A stretch of 64,000 bases of DNA from Haliclystus octoradiatus (GCA_916610825.1 OU744452.1:250501-314500); one strand, 5' to 3'. Numbered from the stretch's first letter, positions 11,598 to 33,298 are shown. Notes: generated from the sequence alone by a model not told the origin. A program made the numbers and translations.

Positions 11598-12710
11598 TCT
11601 ATAGCAATCTCCAATGGTAGTAATAATAACTTTTGAGTTGATTAATTCGACAGTTTTTAGGTTGGAATCGATTTGCTTGAGATGTGTTGTACCTTGGTAT
11701 GAGAGAGGCTGCGGCTTGCACGAGTGCGTGAAAGCTTGCTTGGAAGAAGGAAAACAAAATTTTGTTGCTTTTTCGGTTTTAAAGAAATGACGAGGCGCTG
11801 TTTTCAATCGAAGAATTTACAAGGTAAACTTGGCAGAAACAGAGCAAATTTTGTTTCACATCCTTAGAAAATGCCGATGTTTGCAATGGAAGTAGTCTTG
11901 GTGCAGTGGCTGTGCTGGTTCTTCAGATAATGTTCCACATCATGGTTTTGTAAATAAAATGAAATTAGAATAAGCTTAGGCACAGGCAAGGCCGGTTAAG
12001 TTTGATAGCGCGGTGGCGCTCTGGGGGTCCATTGCCTCGCCTTTAGCTTAGTCTGAGTAGATCAGTCGGTACCTTTGCGTTGGCCTCCAGACCACCTACA
12101 AGCATTAAAGGAGAGACCATACCGGCGTATTCTATTTGAATTTTAAATTTTGCACACTCAGACAGTAGCCAAGTCAGAGCTCAACAATTGTAAAATTGAA
12201 CTTAACTGGCTCACTCAACTCCTTTAATTTGAAAAAGTATTGCATTTCGCTTGAAATAACCCAGTTTTCAGAGAATAGCACATTTCAACGAGATCTCGGG
12301 TGCACCGCGGCGGTATAAAGTGAAGTGCAAGTGCGCCAAGCACTCCAAACTTTGGTTCAAATGCACACTTCAAGTGCGCTGCCTGGTAAAAGTGCAAGCA
12401 AAAGTGCATTGATTAATAAGTTTTTCATTGTTCTCTTAAATTTACCACAACTAAAAATGTTTTATAGACGTTATAGGAAGGCAAGAATCCAATCTTTGGT
12501 ACGTTCTTCCTTGAGCAAATAAAAAATTTTCCGCTGGTATGAATATGATTTTGTAATACTTGAATTTTCAGTCAATTTCGAATAATATAAAAGAAGACAA
12601 ATCTTTCATTATTCTTTCATCATTCATAATATATATAGTTAGTTGCTGTTGTTTTAATGTGCGTAGATTGCAATATAGACACTTTTTACAAGGTTATCAA
12701 AGCAGATTAC
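11598..12710. other. No gene recognised
   Basis: Unique-looking intergenic DNA with short frames only. A GC-richer patch lies near 12000-12120, and a run of short AAGTGCA/AGTGCA repeats lies near 12320-12400. Confidence 0.4.
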
Positions 12711-12734
12711 GCAAAAAAAAATTAAAAAAATTCG

Positions 12735-12805
12735 GGCCAAACAAGGATTTGAACCCAGACCTTGGCAAAATAAGGACAGAGCGCCAACCATTAGGCCACT
12801 TGAGT
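12735..12805 (-). repeat. tRNA-like sequence (tRNA pseudogene or SINE head)
   Basis: On the minus strand an A-box-like TGGCCTAATGG and a B box GGGTTCAAATCC are spaced as in a tRNA, and a T-run (a possible Pol III terminator) follows. The acceptor arms do not pair well, so this is more likely a tRNA-derived repeat than a working tRNA. Confidence 0.5.
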
Positions 12806-12945
12806 AACGGGAGCTGGTGTTCAATGTTTATCAGCTTCTAAATCACTAAGCTCACTTACGAAAAAACTTCGTACTAACCCATCTCGTATTTACAAAACAT
12901 TTCAACACATTTGGAACAGTTCAGCAATGTACCCTGAGAAATGAT

Positions 12946-14218
12946 TGTAGGGGAGACCGGGTACACATCGGACGCTTTTTGGTTTCTTACTTCTAATTAT
13001 TTTATTTTTCGTCCGAAACAAATAAATCGTAAAATTGTATATCATTTAATAGCTAATTTGCCATGTTTAAAAGGGTAAATTGTTGGAAAATGAAATATAT
13101 TAAAGTGCCGAGTATTTAATCATTCTTTTACCCTTAGTTGAGCGGGGTGACTCTGGACAGTGAATTTAAACCCTCAACAATGCACGATACAAATTTTTAT
13201 TGGCATCAATCGAAAGCTTCATCATTCATCTACTCAGAGAAATGGATGAAATTATTCATAAATTACAAACCATGCTAACATTTATAATTTCTTTAGCGCG
13301 TCGAAATAGTCATCGAAAGCCGTAGATTCAAGTGGTAACTCAGCGGCCCCAAACAAAAACAAAACATGCTCGTAAATCAACAAGAGTAAACCAAACTCAT
13401 CGACATATATAAATTGAGAAATATCTGTAATTAAATGCACTTCATACTTGATTTTTCATCCACAATTTGATATTCTATTTAACTAGACCATATCATTTCC
13501 ATATATTCTAAGACGACGGATCACGCGTGCTCTGAAATGTTTACACAACATCACAGCTGGAGCGTGTCAAACTTGAATGGAATGAGAAACATGACACCCA
13601 CTTAATTTCGGATTTACCATCATTTCTTGTTAGCTTGATATTCTACTTCTTCATCGCTTTGCTATGTTTTGACGCTCTGACCGTAGTCACCCCGTTCATA
13701 AACATTGAAGAATATCATTTCTGCAGTTGAATTTTCAAACCGCACGTGCATGAAACTTCAGTATGAGGCACACAACGTCACTGGCTTCAAAATGGTACCA
13801 AATATCAAAGTGTTGGTTGCGTGGATTTTCTTCGAAAACAAATAATACACAAAAGCAGGACAAAGTTTCAATCCATACTAACTTTTTTCTTACTTGATGA
13901 AATTATCTAAAATTTTGGCAATAGGTATGTTTTACCTTTGTATTTAACATACTGGGAGATTGTATTTTTATTCAAACTAAAACCGTTCTGTCAGAAGTCA
14001 CCCTGGTCTCCCCCCATAGTGGAATCCATTTATGTAGAAATGAGTTGATTTTACGCCAATTTAATTTCTTTGGCGTGGAAATTGGATAATTTTTCTATAG
14101 TTTTCAACTAAATTTGGTCTTTTTGGCGTATTCTTGAAAGCTTACTTGGCATGGCGTAATTTTGGCATAAATATCTGGCGTTCCAAATTCAAGGATTCCA
14201 CTATGGGTCTCCCCTACA
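12946..14218. mobile_element. Inverted-repeat DNA element with TGTAGGGGAGACC ends
   Basis: The left end TGTAGGGGAGACC (12946) is mirrored by GGTCTCCCCTACA ending at 14218. The 4-bp TGAT flanks both sides (12942-12945 and 14219-14222). The interior has no recognisable gene. Just inside the right end a smaller element (14015-14205) is inserted, duplicating GGTCTCCCC. Confidence 0.75.
14015..14205. mobile_element. Small MITE (about 190 bp) nested in the 12946-14218 element
   Basis: CATAGTGGAATCC at the left and GGATTCCACTATG at the right form terminal inverted repeats. The 9-bp GGTCTCCCC occurs immediately on both sides, consistent with a 9-bp target duplication. That length is usual for Mutator-like elements; the family is inferred only from it. 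Confidence 0.7.
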
Positions 14219-14329
14219 TGATGTGGAAGATGGTGTTGTTGTATACGGAAAACAGAAGCAACGATAAAGAGGGGTCTGGTGGCACAGCCCCCATGAAAAT
14301 GTTTCTCAGGTGCACCATTTCTGGTAGAT

Positions 14330-14430
14330 TTAAATATCTCGAGGCCCGAGCGAAGCGAGGGGCTGAGCCCCGAGCTCAGGCAAGCGGTCGCGAAGCGGCT
14401 GCGACGGCAAACCCAGATCCGCGCATACGG
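14330..14430. other. GC-rich patch of unknown nature
   Basis: A short island of GAGCGAAGCGAGG-type sequence and other GC-rich words stands out in AT-rich DNA. Frames over it on both strands look like low-complexity shadows. It may be the relic of another repeat family. Confidence 0.35.
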
Positions 14431-14519
14431 AGTCAAAATTCAACCAAGGATATTGGAGACCCAAATTTAAGCCGATAGTTTCTCCTGCGCGCTTTACAAA
14501 GATGATGTCTGTGTCGCTA

Positions 14520-15497
14520 GAATGATCCAATACGTATTAGCATCGTGGTTCTGTTTTTATCAAGATCGATCACGTATTTTATTTTATATGAATTTTTAAA
14601 CTCGACCTTTTCTGTGATACCCTTTGTTTCACTCTTTTGTCTTCTACGCTTTTTTACAGTCACGTGGTCTTGCGATTTTGTCCGCTCGCTGGTATGTTGT
14701 GCCTCAGGGCACGTAGTTGTAGCCCTGTCACGTTTACACAATGGTTGTTAATTGTTATCCTCATTGTTGTCGTATTCAAAGTTGTATTCGTGAATGGTCG
14801 TTCGTACCGCTATTATGCTTGCCTTTATGTTTGCCTGCTGATTGCACCTAATGTTGTTTCTTATTTACTGTGTTATGCTCTCTTAATTTCGTCCAGTTTA
14901 ATTATTTTATGCACAAGGAAGTAGTGCTTTCAATTACCATTGGACGAGATTGTTTCTGCCTAAGTATGGAATCGTTCTGTTAGGCCGATAATGATTTCTT
15001 GCTGCAAAGGCGGTTATGAGAAAATGGGCTTTTCACTAGAGAGTTTTGCCTACTGACCTGCATGTTTGACACTAACTATTGACAGTAAAATACTTTCTGG
15101 GGTTCGAAGACCTTCCTGAAGGATGGGAAAGATCTGTGCTGTTTCTTTCTTTCTTTGCGTTTGTTTAACTCAACGTTAATTTCATTCTTGACAATCCTGC
15201 TTAAAGCCTCCCTGAAAAGATCACAATTCTATGGGGTGTTGGGGCTGATAAGATTAGGAAACACTGACATCACCAGCTAGCATTCCACAGATCGTGTGAT
15301 CTGCATCAATAAATACATAAATACATCATGATCACTTCAATCAAGCTATATCAGGTCAACCCAGTCTGTGAACAATCATTTTACTAAATACTTATCAGAT
15401 CATAACTTTGTGGGCATATATTGCAGTGTGACATTCTTATAATGAAGTTACATTACTAATTTTTGTACGCAAGCATAAATTTAACGAAGTGGATAAT
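14520..15497. other. No gene recognised
   Basis: AT-rich DNA. The plus-strand frame 14637-14924 is hydrophobic but starts without context and resembles no family I know. I see no splice or repeat structure. Confidence 0.35.
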
Positions 15498-16273
15498 GTT
15501 CCGGCAGCCGGAATCCTGAGTACTAGAGATAGTGTTCCGTGCGTCTCTTGCGCATGCGTATTGATTGTGTTGTTTGCGTTTCTCTCACATTCGTTCAAGA
15601 TGCAATGGCGACGGACGGTCCTGTTCCTCGATCACGTTAATAACAATTCTGTTCATCAATTTAGTAATGGAATATAAAATAATTTAAATTTAAAGTGCTA
15701 GATGTTGAAGCACTTTATATGAGGGACTCACGACGCTAGATGCCAAACCAAACCGTTCTTCCAAACTTATAGAAAAAGCAAACGATCTCGGTTTAGAGTT
15801 TCAGAGTTCGACTTTTGGTATACGACAAAATCAGAATTGGTAGGCATATAGCATCAGTTACAGGATAAAGAAATGACAAATAAGTAATTATCCTATATTA
15901 TTACAAATCACCAAAGTAAAAATGTTTTGAAATATTGTTAGGCTACATAAATATTCCCTGAAACCTTCGAACGCCAAATAAATGTCACGACACTAAAATA
16001 TTGAAAACGCTGGGTCGCATCGCTGAAAAGCTTTTATAAATCAAACACAGAATAAAATGATTAATGCATAGATATGGTGAATATCGTTTCTGTTTTATAT
16101 CTATTCCAAACAGTCGATCCAATCTACGGTGTCGGTGCTTAGCTATGAATTTTACAAACTATTTAAGATTTAATTTGGATCGATTGACACAATCATGTTT
16201 ACTATCTACAAACGCATGCGCAAAGGACGCACGGAACATTATCTTTTGAGGACAGCTTTCCGGCAGCCGGAAC
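15498..16273. mobile_element. Inverted-repeat MITE (776 bp), GTTCCGGCAGCCGGAA ends
   Basis: The left end GTTCCGGCAGCCGGAA is followed by about 45 bp that recur inverted at the right, including GTTCCGTGCGTC and GCGCATGCGT. The right end reads TTCCGGCAGCCGGAAC. Each end is itself a short palindrome. No coding potential is seen inside. A target duplication is not clear; AAT or ATA is possible. Confidence 0.8.
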
Positions 16274-17211
16274 AATATCCACCGCGTAAATTTAATTGAA
16301 AAAATGGCAGTCAAACGAAGTTTTTCTTCAAATAAAGTTGGTTAATCGTGTTGATAGAGAGATATGCTTCGGAACTGGACTATGGATTATGAGAGTATCC
16401 TATGGAAGGACCCGTAAGGGTTCTTCCACACAATTACATTACTGCTACTGGGGTGCGCAGCTGCCATACTCTGCAAACTGGGAAATAAGCTAGCATCATC
16501 CTCATCCTCATACTTGTTTCTAATTTATCACTGAGATATTCGTACAAAGAAGATGTTGGTTTTTCTAATCTTTTTACTTGTATGGTATTCACTGCAGGCC
16601 TTGGCCTACCTACCTTAATCCTCTACTGCTTCCATCGTGTTTGCAGAATTGGAAATGAATGCGTTTCAATTGGCAAACATGGCGACCAAAACGCCAAGAA
16701 ATACTAAACAGATTACTCATTTTAGTCAATCTAGAAATCTTGATGGATCATTATAAATTATTCCTAGTTCTATATTTGAAGAATACAACTACAATATCAA
16801 CAGAACATTTAGACAGAACTTCTCTCCTTCTGGCTTCATGCAGGTTGCAGGCTAATTATCTCAAAAATGAAAATCATGCGATCAGATTCCATCATTACTG
16901 GGCCTCAGATCGGTGTCATAATGGCGTCAATTCTGTGCACTTTGATAACCTGAACTCGGTTGTTGCATAGACGGTAGACCTATTTTCTATAACAACTGAG
17001 ATTTTATATGCTCAAATAGCATTCATATGAATGGATAATTGCTTTTATAAATCAAAATTTTAGTCATATAGCACCACAAAGATTAGCGGTATCTATGCTC
17101 TGCCATGTCTGGCCTGTCTCTGAAAGAGACTCTGTGAAAACCATTCATCGAAAGTCAACTTGTCAAATGTGAATACATTGCTAGCATCAACTGCCAATTT
17201 TGTTGCTAACC
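16274..17211. other. No gene recognised
   Basis: Ordinary AT-rich DNA with short frames. The 103-residue plus-strand frame at 16659-16970 has no recognisable features. Confidence 0.35.
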
Positions 17212-17359
17212 ATGATTCGTGTTCGTAGTTGCTGTGGCAATGTTTGTCTGCCTTACCTTGGAAAGACACGGATGTTGAGGATAAGAGCTGGTGTGCGACT
17301 TCATCCAGGTTCAGCTAGTGCTAGTGATAGTCAAATGAAAAAGAAACCCTGTTTTCAAG
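17212..17359 (+). other. Possible first exon with a mitochondrial-type presequence
   Basis: An ATG at 17212 opens a 49-codon frame ending at a GTAGGC donor. The peptide (MIRVRSCCGNVCLPYLGKTR at its start) is rich in Arg and Lys with almost no acidic residues, as in mitochondrial targeting peptides. It lies upstream of the LETM1 exons on the same strand, so it could be LETM1 exon 1. Its donor is phase 1 whereas the 23045 exon needs phase 2, so at least one exon would have to lie between them. Low confidence. Confidence 0.28.
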
Positions 17360-18002
17360 GTAGGCTACTAATTTCTCTTTCTAATTGATTTTTTCGCCTG
17401 CAAAGAAGGAAAAAATTCGTTAAAGCCCCCGTGGCCACAAGCAAATATTTTGTGGCCGCCCCAAAGATCTCATCAAAAAGTGCCCTTCTCTGCAAAGTGG
17501 CATCACAGGCCCAATTCATTTACATTAGAATAGGGTCTGTCTATTACAGTATACTCCTTTGTCTTGTCACATGCCTGGGTGGTAAACCCATAAGGTTAAA
17601 TTTTCTCATCTTCCGTGTGAAATGAGAGCCAGACGGATATGAGTCTCACTAGGCTACCACTGAACACAAAATAACAAAGAGAGCCAGCTTTATTTCCTAT
17701 TGAGACAAAAGATCATTATCGGACTGAACAATAGCGCCAAGTGAGTATATTTAGATTTGGTCAGCTAGTTGATTTAATACTACGGTTTGCTACTAGAGTT
17801 TTTATTCAATCCATTATAAGCATACCAAAATAGTTGTAATTTATCATTTTGAGATGGGTCATGTATTATTGCTTAGCATCTAATAGTAGTTAACACCATA
17901 TGTCTATATTTCATCTGGAAAGTAGACAGCTCTGGTCGGCTTGTGGATCAAAGCCCTCAGATCGTCAATTCAGATTTCAGGGTACTAGCAATGGGTTACG
18001 AT

Positions 18003-20346
18003 CAGAGCCTTCTATGTAAAAGAGTTGAGCCAATTTGTGAAGTCGCCGCTAACAGCGCTGATTGGATTAAGGGCCGCACGTGACTTTTCCGCTGGAATTT
18101 CTTCCAACACCTCGGGTTTTCTAACAAAGTTTGTACTGAGAGAAAAAGCTCTTCCCTCTATTTCTGCGATATGTATCGATTTAGTATGCTGTTATACAAT
18201 ATTGAGCTGTCCTACGTGCTGCTAAATATGATGCTGAATATGGAATCGTTGCTAAATTTTTATTTTTATATCGGGAAGTAATTTATTTTAATTTTTGAAT
18301 CGAAGCTATTTTTTGTTGTTTGTCCTTATAATCGCGGGAATTGACTTTTCCCGCTTAAACACGTGGGTAGAATTGCGAAAAGAACTTCTTTCGAGGGTTG
18401 ATCTATGCTTTGTTGAATTTCTGTTATTTCTTATGGGATGTTGTTGTGCCTTTGGATGCAGCAACAGGTTTCCGAAGTGTATAAAGTTTCCAGGATTCTG
18501 TCTTGAAAGAGAAATTCAGAGAAAAGCATTGCCTGGTTTCAGTAGCTGAAAACAGGACACAAAATACCTAACAATAATCTACTCTGCCAGGTAACAATAC
18601 TTACCATGTCTTCGTTTTTTATTCTTCATAATAACTTTAATAAGCTCTGTTGGCATGATTTTACACATAAATTTAATCTCATATTGTTAAATCGATTGCT
18701 TGGTAATTCTATTTTCCATTTACCATTACATAAGTAGATTTCAAAAGGTGGATTTATTCATTCCAAACTTCAAAAATAGAGCAGTTGGCTATGCAGCATC
18801 AACTTTATCTTCATACAAAATATAAGTAAAGAGAGAAGCCCTGGCATGGAAGACTTTTGAGAAGGGTAATGTGATAACATTCCATTTTGTTAATAAATTT
18901 TGTTTTTATGAGAGGACAGACAATGCAAAATTATTCTTGAAAATGTTACGGAACAAAACAGCAATAAAATCCAAAAACAGAATTCATACAAATTTACCAC
19001 AAGGAAAATGAGATAAGTAATTGTAAAAATTAATACACAAGATCCTACATAATTTTAGCTGTACCATAAAAGATAAAGAATTTCCCTTCAATTATTTTCA
19101 TAAATTATAATTATTTTTAAATACAAGTGGAGGAGAACAACATTGTCAGCAAATAGAAAATATCAAATTCTAACAATTTTCAAACATAGTACATTCTAAT
19201 TGCTAATGATTAAAATGTAACAAGTTAACATAGTTTATACTTTCATAATCAATAGTTGTATAATCATAAGCTAGTTAAGATAACACCCAGGTAAATAAAA
19301 ACCGTAAAACCACACATTAACACAATAACCTGAACGATACACCACCGCAACATCTGTAGTTAGAGTTGACCTCTCCTGTGAAAATTGAAAATTTGCAACA
19401 CTAGTAGATATTAAATTCATCAAGAGTAACTCACTTTATAATACCAAAATATCATAACAGGGATGCCGTCAAGTATTGTTGATTCAATAACATAGGCTTT
19501 GTCGTAGCGTTGTGTGGAGAACGCAATATATCAAGCCTTAGTCGTTATGTTGTAAAAAAACAGTTCTGAACGAAAAGAAACAGTTTTCTTTCTGAGCCTG
19601 AAGATAGGTATCAGCTTATACGAAGGCTTTACGATCAATAGCAATGAGGGAAAATACGAAATGATACCTGCATATTGTGATATTAGAATAATAGTGTATA
19701 TTCATCGTATAATATACATAGCCTTATAAGATTAAAAACGTACTAAGCTGACTCGTTCTTTTTAACTGATTTTGGTATTCTAATCAATGATCATACCTCT
19801 TCGAGTTAACTTTCCGTTATTTCTTTCGACCTTCTCTTTAACGATTTTGAAAGAGAAGTCAAACCAGTTCAAAACTGGTCCAGTACCAGTTCTAATAAAT
19901 TACAATGAAACCTTCTCCATTTATTTGAATCAAAATAAATCATTGGTTCAACCAACTCCTACGGTTCAGAATTCAATAATATCCGTAGTGAGCTGCTGCT
20001 ATACTGTTAGAGGCGACTGAAGTAGCCTTTTTAGTAAGACATTTTCGCCTCGTGGGTAAAGCAGTCAACAACATTCGTAAATACAGCAAGGCTTAAACAT
20101 TTTCCAGCTAAAAAAGAGAATCTTCTGTTATAATATATTTCCATTCCATTTTTTAGTAAATATCCTCATTATCGACAAAAGCATATGCTTAAAAGCGAGA
20201 GTTTCGCGAGTCAGACAATCCTAGTTTTGTGGCTTTGGTCGGTAGCCATTGCAAAATGCAGCTTTCGTGCGTTGCCTCGCTCTGAGTTGGACCATTTTTG
20301 CAGCCTCATAATGACTTGGCTCAACTCTTTTACATAGAAGGCTCTG
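18003..20346 (+). mobile_element. P-type DNA element (2,344 bp) with CAGAGCC ends and 8-bp target duplication
   Basis: The ends CAGAGCCTTCTATGTAAAAG (18003) and its complement, ending at 20346, form about 30 bp of inverted repeat. The 8-bp GTTACGAT flanks both sides exactly (17995-18002 and 20347-20354). Near the left end a frame from 18433 begins MGCCCAFGCSNRF, the start of a THAP zinc finger, and stops after 38 residues. THAP start plus 8-bp duplication is the P-element pattern. The remaining 1.8 kb has no transposase, so this is a decayed or non-autonomous copy. Confidence 0.8.
18433..18549 (+). pseudogene. Vestigial THAP domain of a P-type transposase
   Basis: The reading frame opens with MGCCCAFGCSNR followed by KCIKFPGF. 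This matches the first zinc ligand pair (C-x2-4-C) and the approach to the FP motif of THAP fingers. The frame ends after about 38 residues, before the second half (W, C-x2-H, AVP box). It sits 430 bp inside the left end of the 18003-20346 element, where the first exon of such an element is expected. The intact counterpart fold is seen at 39220-39638. Confidence 0.6.
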
Positions 20347-20352
20347 GTTACG

Positions 20353-20472
20353 ATGGCGTCGCTGGAGGATGAGCAGAGATTGAAAATTATCTCCAGATTT
20401 ACTGATTTAATTGACAAACTTTGTGGACAAGTTACAATTTTTGAAAACTTTCCACCGCAAAAGCTGTTTTGA
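20353..20472 (+). other. Short start-like frame next to the P-type insertion
   Basis: The frame of 39 residues begins MASLEDEQRLKIISRFTDL and is well formed: high in charged and helical residues, with an ATGGCG start. The P-type element inserted immediately upstream, and its target duplication overlaps the ATG. I do not recognise the protein. Donor-like sites follow (for example before GTTACA), so it could be the first exon of a host gene or an unrelated short frame. Confidence 0.3.
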
Positions 20473-23044
20473 TTAAGTAATTAGATGTATTTCCATAGAA
20501 ATTATTGTTTAGATAAATTGTTAAATGTGTTCCATAAATAAATAAATAAAACATGACATCATAGTTATTTAGTTAAAAATAGAGCACTGCGTGAAGTTGT
20601 ATAGTTAGAAAAATGCCGATGTAAACTATTTAAATTGTATACTTATAGAAAATGATGTAAATGTATATTAATGTTTTGCTGAGACCATCAAATGTAAGTA
20701 ATTACCGGTATAGATTATGCTTAATAATGTAGTAAATTAGTATAAATAACACGCTGTTTCCTATTATTATTCAGTATGGGAATAACGTTCAAAACCACTT
20801 AGACTTAGACAATTATAATCAACATTACAGTAACTTGGTATTATTTCAATTGTGGGAATTATATGTACTATTAATGGATATGGATTGTGTTTGTTTGAGT
20901 CTTAACTGTATTTGACTCTGCCCGTACTCATTAGAAAATAAAGAAAAGTCGTAACGACGAAACAAAAGCGGCTAACACCTCTTCGATATTTTTTTGATGT
21001 TGACAGATTGAAGTCTCAAACTTGTCTGATAAAGCTGTTTTCACAGCGGAATCTACGCTTTTCGATGTATCTCTTTGAATTCGCTATTTTTATTGGAAAT
21101 ATAAATATTTTATTATTTTAAACAATCAATAAAAATTATTCATGTCATGAGCTTTATTGCCATCTATTCAAATTTATAAAAATGTTATAGCAAAGTTAAC
21201 TTAATCCCGTTTGAAATATATTAGCGTTTTTGCCATTAACTTTACATATTAATTTAGAGGGGTCTTGAGAGTCCACTTTCCGATGTCGGATGAGTTTTAA
21301 ATTTTTGGTAACTTGTTTTCAGAGAAAGTCTAACAATAAAATGGATTGTGCATTTAACATTTCAACTTTCAATTTTTTTTGGACCAGTCTAATATTCACA
21401 CAGACGTCCACCTCTTTGATTCTCTGAGAAAAGGCTTCACTTCAAAAACAGATATAAAATTGGTTAAAATGCGGTTATAAAATTGTAGCACATTATTCTC
21501 AAATATTAATTAAAATAACTTTCACTCAAAAGTAAAATTAATTTGCATTAAATATGAAGCGTATCAGTTGTAACTTTGCTTCGAAAAAGAACTGTACAGT
21601 TGTCTTGATTTCTGACTGACTGCGTGGATCGTAAACAACTCAATAAAATGTGAGAAATATTGAAAGGGATGGAATCTGGGAAGAGCGTGTGGTTTTTATG
21701 GAACAATGACAACAACGCCAAAGCGCATCAAAGGTTAATAATCAAAAACTTCTTTTTCGAAGGTGCGAGTTTAAAAAATATAGGAAAAACATTATATTTC
21801 TTTTCGATACACGAAGCATGGAAGTCTCTAAAAAACGCGAATACTCTATTTACACACACTGGACAATAACGAATCGATTGGTAGGCCTATGCTTATCATA
21901 CAAATTTGCAAAGATGAGTGCATACATACAGACAGGACAACACACAAAAAGAAACTCACAAATATAGTTCAAGATAAGCAATGATTCACCCGCGTTGATG
22001 GGTTAATTTAAATAACAGAGATGAACAATATGAAATGTTTCAATTTAACTAAATTGTTTGTTGTGTTCTTCGAATTCGACAACCGATGAAATTTGATATG
22101 GCGATGAAAACCATAAGGTTAATAGAGTTTATTAGAAAATATATTATCTTTTGTTATGCAAAACAGAAAGCAAAATGAATAAATCAAAGCCTGTCCGAAT
22201 CACTACTGGATAACAGCGATTCTAATTATAGATAACAGCGGAAAAAACAGAACCAATACCAACCAGGTTTCGTATTTATATGAATAGATAACATTTATAT
22301 AATTGTCGTCAAATGAATTATTGGTTCTGGTATATGGTCGCTGTAGCATTCAGATTTATGCTGAAATTTTAAATAAATGGAATCTTTTATTTATTTTTTT
22401 GCAGATAATAAACACGGAATTCGACACAGGTATGTAGCCTAATCAGTATTGAAGAGTTCTAAATTACCAGTTGGCCTTGTTTGTAAAAGTTTAAAGCCCC
22501 CTTTTTATTAAATCAACCCTGCAATTATAAAAGCAAGTTTTTATATCAGTAAATTCCTTTTTGAGTTTGCAAATAATTATTATTAATGGCAAGTTTTTTG
22601 AAATTCTTCTTGCTTTCTATTGGTTAATCGAACACTGACAATTCCTAGTTTGTTCGAAAGTGGTGTAATATTCTGAAACAATAGAGTAGAGCTCAAGACA
22701 ATTAGGTTGGTACAATATGTCAAGACAATAGCATCTTTAAGATTTCAAAATGATGTTATAGAAAAACATCTGTTGTACAAATTTTCATTTTACAAAATAA
22801 AAATTTACTACATTAACAGAAGCAGAACTTTATTCGATAAAAAAGAGGCAAAAAATACAAAGAGGACAACCAAATACAAAGAATTCTTTATCTGGTTGGT
22901 AAAGTCGATAACGTATTAAAGTCTTTAAAGTGTTATCCGCCTCGGCCTGATAATTCTCAGTGTCGTGCTCAATCTTGTTCAATAATTGTTAACTGTTATT
23001 TCAACTTTCATTTGTACTCAATTGTTTCCTATTTCATATTTCAG
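20473..23044. other. No gene recognised
   Basis: AT-rich DNA. Frames at 21660-21869 and 22707-22919 are short and lysine-rich with no recognisable features. The region may be the 5' intron of the LETM1 gene. Confidence 0.4.
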
Positions 23045-32112
<9,068 letters not shown>

Positions 32113-32221
32113 GTAAGCAGGGTATCAATAAAAGGTTGTAGCTGTTTTTCAAGGTTGTTAATTGATTTGTATCTGTAATATATTTTTTGGATGGATGCCT
32201 TTCTTGATGCAAAAGTGCTTT

Positions 32222-32434
32222 TACCAGGGATTCAACCTAAGACCTTGCGTACTGAGGTCCAACGTGCTAACATCCGTCTTGAATAAGGGTTTACCACACA
32301 CTTGCTGTGTTTGTATTCATATTCACTACACAAGGAATGCGAGTAAAATGTTGAAAGATTGAGCCGCCGAGGCGAGTGCTGTCAACACTTCACCTGTGTC
32401 TCCCAACTATCCCCAGTGTAGTAAATATGAATAT
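32222..32434. repeat. Hairpin repeat with tRNA-like flank, GAGCCGCC family
   Basis: GTATTCATATTCACTACAC at 32313-32331 recurs inverted at 32416-32434, enclosing GAGCCGCCGAGGCGAGTG. On the minus strand 32222-32275 has a B-box-like GGTTGAATCCC. Related sequences occur at 58231-58421 and 58945-59060. Confidence 0.6.
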
Positions 32435-32869
32435 AATCACTTTCAGGCGTATGGTAACCTTTTTTAAATGTTTACACAGAACCAAGTTTGTTTATCTTGC
32501 CGAACAGAAGGTTTTTCGAATCTCGAATTATTGATTTAAAATTCAATGGTTTTACTTACTATTGTCCTTGTATTAAATGAGCACTTCGCACAATGTCATT
32601 CTTTCTTAACTAGAGACAGCTTTTGTTGATCTTATTTCTTTAATAATAGTATAATACGTTGTAGTTTTCTTTACTTCTTCAGCTTTGACAAAATTTTATC
32701 GTCAATTTTTTGACAAAACGTTTTGAAAGTGTCTATCCTAGGATTTCCAAACAAATGGACCAACCAATCAAATTGCGAGACAACTCATGAACGTAACGGT
32801 GCATGAACGGCTCATGAATGTTTAGTGGCCCAATATCATAAAAATATCATCGCCATCTAGACAATTCAG

Positions 32870-33050
32870 ACATTGACGATGATAATGTCGATGATGTTGA
32901 ACCTGGTGTACAATTCGATGAATCTTCAGATGATGATAATGATGATGATAATAATAGTAATAATAATGTTAGTAATGATATACGTCCTCAACGTAATCGA
33001 CAACCTCCTAGCTATCTTAATGACTATGATTGCTCAGGAATCAATGCCTG
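32870..33050 (+). pseudogene. Retroelement polyprotein tail relic
   Basis: Read in the frame of the acidic/Asn stretch (VEPGVQFDESSDDDND), the segment ends in RPQRNRQPPSYLNDYDCSG and a stop soon after. A basic RxRRxPxxLxDY tail is common at the end of LTR-retrotransposon polyproteins. Nothing upstream is recognisable. The alternative reading frame rich in Met and Ile is a shadow. Confidence 0.45.
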
Positions 33051-33298
33051 ACGTTTTCTTCACCCGTTCCTCCCCTTAATCATCCATCTAAATCAAATGA
33101 AATGGGTTATCAAATCAATTGAAAGGAACAGTTGACTTGAGCCTACTTTAGCTATCAAGGTTAGGAGAATTACAAACAGATCATTCAACAGCTTTCCCGC
33201 CAAATCAGTAATGGCGGAGCATGTGAAAGCTGCACAGAACGATTTTAGTCAGAGAGAGCCTCTGTATTATCATTTGTTTGGTCAATTAATTTATTGTA

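Noticed and set aside
12735-12805. Functional tRNA gene
   Set aside because: A and B boxes are good, but the acceptor and T arms pair poorly, so a tRNA-derived repeat is more likely.
14104-14478. Overlapping frames of 110-114 residues on both strands
   Set aside because: They cover MITE ends and a GC-rich patch, lack any recognisable motif, and shadow one another.
22707-22919. 70-residue Lys-rich frame upstream of LETM1
   Set aside because: Composition reflects AT-rich DNA; no presequence, splice context or family match.
32873-33079. Met/Ile-rich plus-strand frame
   Set aside because: Low-complexity shadow of the GAT-rich stretch; the frame ending RPQRNRQPPSYL is the meaningful one.
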